A stretch of 64,000 nt of DNA, from assembly GCA_030765065.1 (NCBI GenBank), contig CM060990.1, forward strand, positions 672,606,118-672,670,117, in the 5' to 3' direction. Positions within the stretch are counted from its first letter, which is position 1. Each line of letters opens with the position of its first letter. The stretch is from Deroplatys truncata. Lineage: Eukaryota; Arthropoda; Insecta; Mantodea; Mantidae. The notes beneath the pieces are model-generated. The model ran no database searches and had not been told where the DNA came from. It was given only the letters and a program-made list of their open reading frames with translations. The position numbers and the translations under genes are program-made. Below, piece after piece: positions 53,220 to 64,000 of the stretch.

Positions 53220-56200
53220 ACTATATATGGAAAACGGAGACAGACGGTATTATAGACAGAAGGTGGTCCACTTTTGCGTTTATATGGGAAAGGATTGGGA
53301 AAACGAGGGTAGATGCAGAGGAAAATGCATTTATAAGGGAGAGATAGGGAATACCAGGGCTGATGCTAGGCTATTCAGTAGCTAAAGGAGGGAGGGATAT
53401 GCTTTATACGAGAGAGATAGGGAATACAAGGAAAGATGCTATACTAAATAGGACTTGAAGGGTAGAATATGAGCGATATTGCGAACCGAGGAGAGGTATT
53501 AGGATAGGAGTTTTGAATGATAGAGTAGGCGTTTATATGCGAGAGATAGGGAATACGAGGGTCGATGCTAGGCTAGACGGTGTTGAAGGAGGGAAGGCGT
53601 CTTATATATGAGAGAGGTAGGGAATATGAGGAGAAGTGCTAGGCTAGTCAGGAAGGTCTGAATGACAGAGTATACGTCTATATGGGAAAAGATAGGGAAA
53701 ACGAAGGTAGGTGCTAGGTTGACAGAGTCTTCAAGGAGGAAAATGCATTTATATGAGAGCGGTAGGGCATACGAGGAGAGGTGCTAGTCTAGACATGGTT
53801 TGAGGAGTAGAGTATAGGTTTATATGGGAGAAATATGGAAAACGGGAGAGATACAAGGATACACAGGGTTGAAGGAGGAGGAATGTAGGTTTATACGGTA
53901 ATATAGAGAGTAATTCGATTATAAAACTTTTCTCATCCAGCGTTAAAACACTTTTGTATACTTATTTTCTAAACCTTGCAAACTTTATATATGTTAAACA
54001 GAAGTGCGCGAGACGGAGAGGGACAAACTGTATAACTTGAAGGGTAGAATATGAGCGATATAGCGAATCGAGGAGAGGTATTAGGATAGGGGTTTTGAAT
54101 GATAGAGTAGGCGTTTATATGCGAGAGATAGGGAATACGAGGGTCGATGCTAGGCTAGACGGTGTTGAAGGAGGGAATGCATCTTATATATGAGAAAGGT
54201 AGGGAATATGAGGAGAAGTGCTAGGCTAGTCAGGAAGGTCAGAATGACAGAGTATACGTCTATATGGGAACATATAGGGAAAACGAAGGTAGGTGCTAGG
54301 TTGAGAAAGTCTTCAAGGAGGAAAATGCATTTATATGAGAACGGTAGGGCATACGAGGAGGGGTGCTAGTCTAGACATGGTTTGAGGAGTAGAGTATACG
54401 TTTATATGGGAGAAATATGGAAAACGGGAGAGATACAAGGATAGACGGGGTTGAAGGAGGAGGAATGTAGGTTTATACGGTACTATACAGAGTAATTCGA
54501 TTATAAAACATTTCTCATCCAGCGGTACAACACTTTTATATACTTATTTTCTAAACCTTACAAACATTATATATGTTAAACAGTAGTGCGCGAGACAGAG
54601 AGGGACAAACTATATAACTTGAAGGGTAGAATATGAGCGATATAGCCAACCGAGAAGGGGTATTAGGATAGGAGCTTTGAATGATAGAGTAGGCGTTTAT
54701 ATGCGAGAGATAGGGAATATGAGGGTCGATGCTAGGCTAGACGGTGTTGAAGGAGGGATTGCATCTTATATATCAGAGAAGTAGGTAATATGAGGAGAAG
54801 TGCTAGGCTAGTCAGGAAGGTCAGAATGACAGAGTATACGTCTATATGGGAAAAGATACGGAAAACGAAGGTAGGTGCTAGGTTGAGAGAGTCTTCAAGC
54901 AGGAAAATGCATTTATATGAGAGCGGTAGGGCATACGAGGAGAGGTGCTAGTCTAGACATGGTTTGAGGAGTAGAGTATACGTTTATATGGGAGAAATAT
55001 GGAAAACGGGAGAGATACAAGGATAGACAGCGTTGAAGGAGGAGGAATGTAGGTTTATACGTTAATATAGAGAGTAATTCGATTATAAAACTTTTCTCAT
55101 CCAGCGTTAAAACACTTTTGTATACTTATTTTCTAAACCTTGCAAACTTTATATATGTTAAACAGAAGTGCGCGAGACGGAGAGGTACAAACTATATAAC
55201 TTGAAGGGTAGAATATGAGCGATATAACGAATCGAGGAGAGGTATTAGGATAGGGGTTTTGAATGATAGAGTAGGCGTTTATATGCGAGAGATAGGGAAT
55301 ACGAGGGTCGATGCTAGGCTAGACGGTGTTGAAGGAGGGAATGCATCTTATATATGAGAAAGGTAGGGAATATGAGGAGAAGTGCTAGGCTAGTCAGGAA
55401 GGTCAGAATGACAGAGTATACTTCTATATGGGAAAAGATAGGGAAAACGAAGGTAGGTGCTAGGTTGAGAGAGTCTTCAAGGAGGAAAATGCACTTATAT
55501 GAGAGCGGTAGGGCATACGAGGAGGGGTGCTAGTCTAGACATGGTTTGAGGAGTAGAGTATACGTTTATATGGGAGAAATATGGAAAACGGGAGAGATAC
55601 AAGGATAGACGGGGTTGAAGGAGGAGGAATGTAGGTTTATACGGTACTATAGAGAGTAATTCGATTATAAAACATTTCTCATCCAGCGGTACAACACTTT
55701 TATATTCTTATTTTCTAAACCTTACAAACATTATATATGTTAAACAGTAGTGCGCGAGACGGAGAGGGACAAACTATATAACTTGAAGGGTAGAATATGA
55801 GCGATATAGCGAACCGAGAAGGGGTATCAGGATAGGAGTTTTGAATGATAGAGTAGGCGTTTATATGCGAGAGATAGGGAATATGAGGGTCGATGCTAGG
55901 CTAGACGGTGTTGAAGGAGGGATTGCATCTTATATATCAGAGAGGTAGGTAATATGAGGAGAAGTGCTAGGCTAGTCAGGAAGGCCTGAATGACAGGGTA
56001 TACGTCTATATTGGAAAATATAGGGAAAACGAAGGTAGGTGCTAGGTTGAGAGAGGCTTCAAGGAGGAAAATGCATTTATATGAGAGCGGTAGGGCATAC
56101 GAGGAGAGGTGCTAGTCTAGGCATGGTTTGAGAAGTAGAGTATACGTTTATATGGGAGAAATATGGAAAACGGGAGGGATACAAGGATAGACAGCGTTGA

Positions 56201-59200
56201 AGGAGGAGGAATGTAGGTTTATACGGTAATATAGAGAGTAATTCGATTATAAAACTTTTCTCATCCAGCGTTACAACACTTTTATATACTTATTTTCTAA
56301 ACCTTGCAAACTTTATATATGTTAAACAGTATTGCGCGAGACGGAGAGGGACAAACTGTATAACTTGAAGGGTAGAATATGAGCGATATAGCGAACCGAG
56401 GAGAGGTATTAGGATAGGAGTTTTGAATGATAGAGTAGGCGTTTATATGCGAGAGATAGGGAATACGAGGGTCGATGCTAGGCTAGACGGTGTTGAAGGA
56501 GGGAATGCATCTTATATATGACAGAGGTAGGGAATATGAGGAGAAGTGCTAGGCTAGTCAGAAAGGTCTGAATGACAGAGTATACGTCTATATGGGAAAA
56601 GATAGGGAAAACGAAGGTAGGTGCTAGGTTGAGAGAGTCTTCAAGGAGGAAAATGCATTTATATGAGAGCTTTAGGGCATCCGAGGAGAGGTGCTAGTCT
56701 AGACATGGTTTGAGGAGTAGAGTATACGTTTATATGGGAGAAATATGGAAAACGGGAGAGATACAAGGATAGACAGGGTTGAAGGAGGAGGAATGTAGGT
56801 TTATACGGTAATATAGAGAGTAATTCGATTATAAAACTTTTCTCATCCAGCGTTACAACACTTTTATATACTTATTTTCTAAACCTTGCAAACTTTATAT
56901 GTGTTAAACAGAAGTGCGCGAGACGGACAGGGACAAACTGTATAACTTGAAGGGTAGAATATGAGCGATAACGCGAATCGGGGAGAGGTATTAGGATAGG
57001 AGTTTTGAATGATAGAGTAGGCGTTTATATGCGAGAAATAGGGAATACGAGGGTCGATACTAGGCTAGACGGTGTTGAAGGAGGGAATGCATCTTATATA
57101 TGAGAGAGGTAGGGAATATGAGGAGAAGTGCTAGGCTAGTCAGGAAGGTCAGAATGACAGAGTATACGTCTATATGGGAAAAGATAGGGAAAACGAAGGT
57201 AGGTGCTAGGTTGAGAGAGTCTTCAAGGAGGAAAATGCATTTATATGAGAGCGGTAGGGCATACGAGGAGGGGTGCTAGTCTAGACATGGTTTGAGGAGT
57301 AGAGTATACGTTTATATGGGAGAAATATGGAAAACGGGAGAGATACAAGGATAGACGGGGTTGAAGGAGGAGGAATGTAGGTTTATACGGTAATATAGAG
57401 AGAAATTCGATTATAAAACGTTTCTCATCCAGCATTACAACACCTTTATATACTTATTTGTAAACCTTACAAGCTTTATATATGTTAAACAGTAGTGCGC
57501 GAGACGGAGAGGAACAAACTCTGTAACTTGAAGGGTAGAATATGAGCGATATAGCGAACCGAGAAGAGGTATTAGGATAGGAGTTTTGAATGATAGAGTA
57601 GGCGTTTATATGCGAGAGATAAAGAATACGAGGGTTGATGCTAGGCTAGACGGTGTTGAAGGAGGGAATGCATCTTATATGTGAGAGAGGTAGGGAATAT
57701 GAGGAGAAGTGCTAGGCTAGTCAGGAAGGTCTGAATGACAGAGTATATGTCTATATGGGAAAATATAGGGAAAACGAAGGTAGGTGCCAGGTTGAGACAG
57801 TCTTCAAGGAGGAAAATGCATTTATATTAGAGCGGTAGGGCATACGAGGAGAGGTGCTAGTCTAGACATGGTTTGAGCAGTAGAGTATACGTTTATATGG
57901 GAGAAATATGGAAAACGGGAGAGATACAAGGATAGACAGGGTTGAAGGAGGAGGAATGTAGGTTTATACGGTAATATAGAGAGTAATTCGATTATAAACA
58001 TTTTCTCATCCAGCGTTACAACACTTTTATATACTTATTTTCTAAACCTTACAAACTTTATATATGTTAAACAGTAGTGCGCGAGACGGAGAGGTACAAA
58101 CTCTATAACTTGAAGGGTAGAATATGAGCGATATAGCGAACCGAGGAGAGGTATTAGGATAGTATTTTTGAATGATAGAGTAGGCGTTTATATGCGAGAG
58201 ATAGGGAATATGAGGGTTGATGCTAGGCTAGACGGTGTTGAAGGAGGAAATGCACCTTATATATGAGAGAGGTAGGGAATATGAGGAGAAGTGCTAGGCT
58301 TGTCAGGAAGGTCTGAATGACAGAGTATACGTCTATATGGGAAAATATAGGGAAAATGAAGGTAGGTGCTAGGTTGAGAGAGTCTTCAAGCAGGAAAATG
58401 CATTTATATGAGAGCGGTAGGGCATACGAGGAGAGGTGCTAGTCTAGACATGGTTTGAGTAGTAGAGTATACGTTTATATGGGAGAAATATGGAAAACGG
58501 GAGAGATACAAGGATAGACAGGGTTGAAGGAGGAGGAATGTAGGTTTATACGGTAATATAGAGAGTAATTCGATTATAAAACTTTTCTCATCCAGCGTTA
58601 CAACACTTTTATATACTTATTTTCTAAACCTTACAAACTTTATATATGTTAAACAGTAGCGCGCGAGACGGAAAGGGACAAACTCTATAAACTAAAGGGT
58701 AGAATATGAGCGATATAGCGATCCGAGGAAAGGTATTAGGATAGGAGTTTTGAATGATAGAGTAGGCGTTTATATGCGAGAGATAGGGAATACGAGGGTT
58801 GATGCTAGGCTAGACGGTGTTGAAGGAGGGAATGCATCTTATACATGAGAGAGGTAGGGAATATGAGGAGAAGTGCTAGGCTAGTCAGGAAGGTCTGAAT
58901 GACAGAGTATACGTCAATATGGGAAAATATAGGGAAAATGAAGGTAGGTGCTAGGTTGAGAGAGTCTTCAAGGAGGAAAATGCATTTATATGAGAGCGGT
59001 AGGGCATACGAGGAGAGGTGCTAGTCTAGGCATGGTTTGAGGAGTAGACTATACGTTTATATGGGAGAAATATGGAAAACGGGAGAGATACAAGGATAGA
59101 CAGCGTTGAAGGAGGAGGACTGTAGGTTTATAGGGAAATATAGAGAGTAATTCGATTATAAAACTTTTCTCATCCAGCGTTACAACACTTTTATATACTT

Positions 59201-62200
59201 ATTTTCTAAACCTTAAAAACTTTATATATGTTAAACAGTAGTGCGCGAGACGGAGAGGGACAAACTCTATAATTTGAAGGGTAGAAAATGAGAGATATAG
59301 CGAACCGAGAAGAGGTATTAGGATAGGAGTTTTGAATGATAGAGTAGGCGTTTATATGCGAGAGATAGGGAATATGAGGGTCGATGCTAGGCTAGACGGT
59401 GTTGAAGGAGGGAATGCATGTTATATATCAGAGAGGTAGGGAATATGAGGAGAAGTGCTAGGCTAGTCAGGAAGGTCTGAATGACAGAGTATACGTCTAT
59501 ATGGGAAAAGACAGGGAAAACGAAGGTAGGTGCTATGTTGAGAGAGTCTTCAAGGAGGATAATGCATTTATATGAGAGCGGTAGGGCATACGAGGAGAGG
59601 TGCTAGTCTAGACATGGTTTGAGGAGTAGAGTATACGTTTATTTGGGAGAAGTATGGAAAACGGGAGAGATACAAGGATAGACGGGGTTGAAGGAGGAGG
59701 AATGTAGGTTTATACGTTAATATAGAGAGTAATTCGATTATAAAACGTTTCTCATCCAGCGTTACAACACCTCTATATAGTTATTTTTTAAAGCTTACAA
59801 GCTTTATATATGTTAAACAGTAGTGCGCGAGACGGAGAGGGACAAACTCTATAACTTGAAGGGTAGAATATGAGCGATATAGCGAACCGAGAAGAGGTAT
59901 TAGGATAGGAGTTTTGAATGATAGAGTAGGCGTTTATATGCGAGAGATAAAGAATACGAGGGTTAATGCTAGGCTAGACGGTGTTGAAGATCTTATATAT
60001 GAGAGAGGTAGGGAATATGAGGAGAAGTGCTAGGCTATTCAGGAAGGTCTGAATGACAGAGTATACGTCTATATGGGAAAATATAGAGAAAACGAAGGTA
60101 GGTGCCAGGTTGAGAGAGTCTTCAAGGAGGAAAATGCATTTATATGAGAGCGGTAGGGCATACGAGGAGAGGTGCTAGTCTAGACATGGTTTGAGGAGTA
60201 GAGTATACGTTTATATGGGAGAAATATGGAAAACGGGAGAGATACAAGGATAGACAGGGTTGAAGGAGGAGGAATGTAGGTTTATACGGTAATATAGAGA
60301 GTAATTCGATTATAAAACTTTTCTCCTCCAGCGTTACAACACTTTTATATACTTATTTTCTAAACATTACAAACTTTATATATGTTAAACAGTATGCGCG
60401 CGAGAAGGAGAGGGACAAACTCTATAACTTGAAGGATAGAATATGAGCGATATAGCGAACCGAGGAGAGGTATTAGGATAGGAGTTTTGAATGATAGAGT
60501 AGGCGTTTATATGCGAGAGATAGGGAATACGAGGGTTGATGCTAGGCTAGACGGTGTTGAAGGAGGGAATGCATCTTATATATGAGAGAGGTAGGGAATA
60601 TGAGGAGAAGTGCTAGGCTAGTCAGGAAGGTCTGAATGACAGAGTATACGTCTATATGGGAAAATATACGGAAAACGAAGGTAGGTGCTAGGTTGAGAGA
60701 GTCTTCAAGGAGGAAAATGCATTTATATGAGAGCGGTAGGGCATACGAGGAGAGGTGCTAGTCTAGGCATGGTTTGAGGAGTAGAGTATACGTTTATATG
60801 GGAGAAATATGGAAAACGGGAGGGATACAAGGATAGACAGCGTTGAAGGAGGAGGAATGTAGGATTATACGGTAATATAGAGAGTAATTCGATTATAAAA
60901 CTTTTCTCATCCAGCGTTAAAAAACTTTTATATACTTATTTTCTAAACCTTGCAAGCTTTATATATGTTAAACAGAACTGCGCGAGACGGAGAGGGACAA
61001 ACTGTATAACTTGAAGGGTAGAATATGAGCGATATAGCGAATCGAGGAGAGGTATTAGGATAGGAGTTTTGAATGATAGAGTAGGCGTTTATATGCCGGA
61101 GATAGGGAATACGAGGGTCGATGCTAGGCTAGACGGTGATGAAGGAGGGAATGCATCTTATATATGACAGAGGTAGGGAATATGAGGAGAAGTGCTAGGC
61201 TAGTCAGGAAGGACTGAATGACAGAGTATACGTCTATATGGGAAAATATAGGGAAAATGAAGGTAGGTGCTAGGTTGAGAGAGTCTTCAAGCAGGAAAAT
61301 GCATTTATATGAGAGCGGTAGGGCATACGAGGAGAGGTGATAGTCTAGACATGGTTTGAGTAGTAGAGTATACGTTTATATGGGAGAAATATGGAAAACG
61401 GGAGAGATACAAGGATAGACAGGGTTGAAGGAGGAAGAATGTAGGTTTATACGGAAATATAGAGAGTAATTCGATTATAAAACTTTTCTCATCCAGCGTT
61501 AAAACACTTTTATATACTTATTTTCTAAACCTTACAAACTTTATATATGTTAAACAGTAGTGCGCGAGACGGAGAGGGACAAACTCTATAACTTGAAGGG
61601 TAGAATATGAGCGATATAGCGAACCGAGGAGAGGTATTAGGATAGTATTTTTGAATGATAGAGTAGGCGTTTATATGCGAGAGATAGGGAATACGAGGGT
61701 TGATGCTAGGCTAGACGGTGTTGAAGGAGGAAATGCACCTTATATATGAGAGAGGTAGGGAATATGAGGAGAAGTGCTAGGCTAGTCAGGAAGGACTGAA
61801 TGACAGAGTATACGTCTATATGGGAAAATATAGGGAAAATGAAGGTAGGTGCTAGGTTGAGAGAGTCTTCAAGCAGGAAAATGCATTTATATGAGAGCGG
61901 TAGGGCATACGAGGAGAGGTGATAGTCTAGACATGGTTTGAGTAGTAGAGTATACGTTTATATGGGAGAAATATGGAAAACGGGAGAGATACAAGGATAG
62001 ACAGGGTTGAAAGAGGAGGAATGTAGCTTCATACGGTAATATAGAGAGTAATTCGATTATAAAACTTTTCTCATCCAGCGTTACAACACTTTTATATACT
62101 TATTTTCTAAACCTTACAAATTTATATATGTTAAACAGTAGTGCGCGAGACGGCGAGGGACAAACTGTATAACTTGAAGGGTAGAATATGAGCGATATAG

Positions 62201-64000
62201 CGAACCGAGGAGAGGTATTAGGATAGGAGTTTTGAATGATAGAGTAGGCGTTCATATGCGAGAGATAGGGAATACGAGGGTTGATGCTAGGCTAGACGGT
62301 GTTGAAGGTGGGAATGCATCTTATATATGAGAGAGGTAGGGAATATGAGGAGAAGTGCTAGCTTAGCCCGGAAGGTCTGAATGACAGCGTATACGTCTAT
62401 ATGGGAAAATATAGGGAAAACGAAGGTAGGTGCTATGTTGAGAGAGTCTTCAAGGAGGAAAATGCATTTATATGAGAGCGGTAGGGCATACGAGGAGAGG
62501 TGCTAGTCTAGACATGGTTTGAGGTGTAGAGTATACGTTTATATGGGAGAAATATGGAAAACGGGAGAGTTACAAGGATAGACAGGGTGTAAAGAGGAGG
62601 AATGTAGGTTTATACGGTAATATAGAGAGTAATTCGATTATAAAACTTTTCTCATCCAGCGTTACAACACTTTTATATACTTATTTTCTAAACCTTACAA
62701 ACTTTATATATGTTAAACGGTATGCGCGCGAGACGGAGAGGGACAAACTCTATAACTTGAAGGATAGAATATGAGCGATATAGCGAAACGAGGAGGGGTA
62801 TTAGGATAGGAGTTTTGAATGATAGAATAGGCGTTTATATGCGAGAGATAGGGAATACGAGGGCTAGGCTAGACGGTGTTGAAGGAGGGAATGCATCTTA
62901 TATATGAGACAGGTAGGGAATATGAGGAGAAGTGCTTGGCTAGTCAGGAAGGCCTGAATGACAGAGTATACGTCTATATGGGAAAATATAGGGAAAACGA
63001 AGGTAGGTGCTAGGTAGAGAGAGGCTTCAAGGAGGAAAATGCATTTATATGAGAGCGGTAGGGCATACGAGGTGAGGTGCTAGTCTAGGCATGGTTTGAG
63101 GAGTAGAGTATAGGTTTATATGGGAGAAATATGGAAAACGGGAGAGATACAAGGATAGACAGCGTTGAAGGAGGGGGAATGTAGGTTTATACGGTAATAT
63201 AGAGAGTAATTCGATTATAAAACTTTTCTCATCCAGCGTTAAAACACCTTTATATACTTATTTTCTAAACCTTGCAAACGTTATATATGTTAAACAGAAG
63301 TGCGCGAGACGGAGAGGGACAAACTGTATAACTTGAAGGGTAGAATATGAGCGATATAGCGAATCGAGGAGAGGTATTAGGATAGGAGTTTTGAATGATA
63401 GAGTAGGCGTTTATATGCGAGAGATAGGGAATACGAGGGTCGATGCTAGGCTAGACGGTGTTGAAGGAGGGAATGCATCTTATATATGACAGAGGTAGGG
63501 AATATGAGGAGAAGTGCTAGGCTAGTCAGGATGGTCAGAATGACAGAGTATACGTCTATATGGGAAAAGATAGGGAAAACTAAGGTAGGTGCTAGGTTGA
63601 GAGAGTCTTCAAGGAGGAAAATGCATTTATATGAGAGCGGTAGGGGATACGAGGAGAGGTGCTAATCTAGACATGGTTTGAGGAGTAGAGTATACGTTTA
63701 TATGGGAGAAATATGGAAAACGGGAGAGATACAAGGATAGACAGGGTTGAAGGAGGAGGAATGTAGGTTTATACGGTAATATAGAGAGTAATTCGATTAT
63801 AAACATTTTCTCATCCAGTGTTAAAAATCTTTTATATACTTATTTTCTAAACCTTACAAACTTTATATATGTTAAACAGTAGTGCGCGAGACGGGGAGGG
63901 ACAACTCTATAACTTGAAGGGTAGAATATGAGCGATATAGCGAACCGAGAAGAGGTATTAGGATAGGAGTTTTAAATGATAGAGTAGGCGTTTATATGCG
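53220..64000. repeat. 582-bp satellite array, about 18 units, continuing past the window
   Basis: The anchor gggtagaatatgagcg (or one-base variants) falls at 53460, 54042, 54624, 55205, 55788, 56370, 56952, 57533, 58115, 58697, 59279, 59861, 60434, 61016, 61598, 62179, 62762, 63338 and 63919; spacing is 581-583 except 573 and 576 where short deletions occurred. Within a unit, tATATG-type anchors recur every 68-74 bases for six subunits, followed by a diverged stretch of about 156 bases (582 is close to eight times 73). The left edge (53220-53460) contains subunits out of the 582-bp order. All units run in the same orientation; no long frame is conserved. Confidence 0.97.

Noticed and set aside
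53161..53385. 74-codon frame at the satellite edge
   Set aside because: It lies in decayed satellite subunits and is not conserved in any unit.
57241..57435. 64-codon minus-strand frame in the satellite
   Set aside because: Present in one unit only; neighbouring units have stops at the same place.
53460..64000. CRISPR-like array
   Set aside because: Repeats are 582 bp, contiguous and without unique spacers; this is a eukaryotic satellite.

Overview
The window is arthropod nuclear DNA, most likely from an insect with a large, repeat-rich genome. The evidence is eukaryotic mobile elements of several classes (I-type and Jockey-like LINEs, Tc1/mariner and TTAA-target DNA transposons, tRNA-derived SINEs, a decayed Polinton/Maverick), an intron-sized AT-rich background, and a nuclear copy of mitochondrial DNA (numt). 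The numt keeps the ancestral insect gene order (E-S1-N-R-A-ND3-G-COX3 and W-C-Y-COX1) and reads with the invertebrate mitochondrial code. I cannot name the species; a polyneopteran insect is a guess. Nothing bacterial was seen. Layout: 1-2249 is one copy of a segmental duplication whose partner is 49573-51872; each carries an open gene for a protein built of about twenty 14-residue repeats. 2250-4800 holds no recognisable gene. 4801-10733 is a near full-length but broken I-type LINE (zinc-knuckle ORF1, then endonuclease/RT/RNase H), followed directly by a 5'-truncated relative (10734-12612). 12690-24465 is a numt locus: a SINE-containing flank plus an ND1 piece occurs twice (12690-14165 and 23157-24465), and between them lies a rearranged mitochondrial circle of about 7.5 kb with large internal deletions. 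24450-26440 is a LINE whose endonuclease half is inverted relative to its RT half. 26441-28059 and 30879-31820 are two copies of a TTAA-target non-autonomous transposon; the first contains a second, TA-target transposon of 1117 bp, and the other copy preserves the empty site. A mariner fragment lies at 29908-30290. 34858-44577 is a broken Polinton-like (virus-related) element: on the minus strand major capsid, a small capsid-associated protein, minor capsid, integrase and a small basic protein; on the plus strand a small unknown protein and a dUTPase relic. It is interrupted by a Jockey-like LINE, a palindromic SINE and a dispersed repeat. No polymerase B or packaging ATPase was found. 44578-49572 is mostly unassigned DNA with one candidate host exon (47200-47514), an inverted SINE pair and a decayed Tc1/mariner-like transposase. 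From about 53220 to the window end runs a 582-bp satellite array (about 18 units), itself built from roughly 71-bp subunits. Few genes here can be functional: the two repeat-protein genes, the 193-residue Polinton ORF and possibly the exon at 47.2-47.5 kb are the only uninterrupted candidates. Most of the window is a record of successive insertion, duplication and decay next to satellite DNA. All coordinates for decayed elements are hand-read and good to about 5-30 bases.
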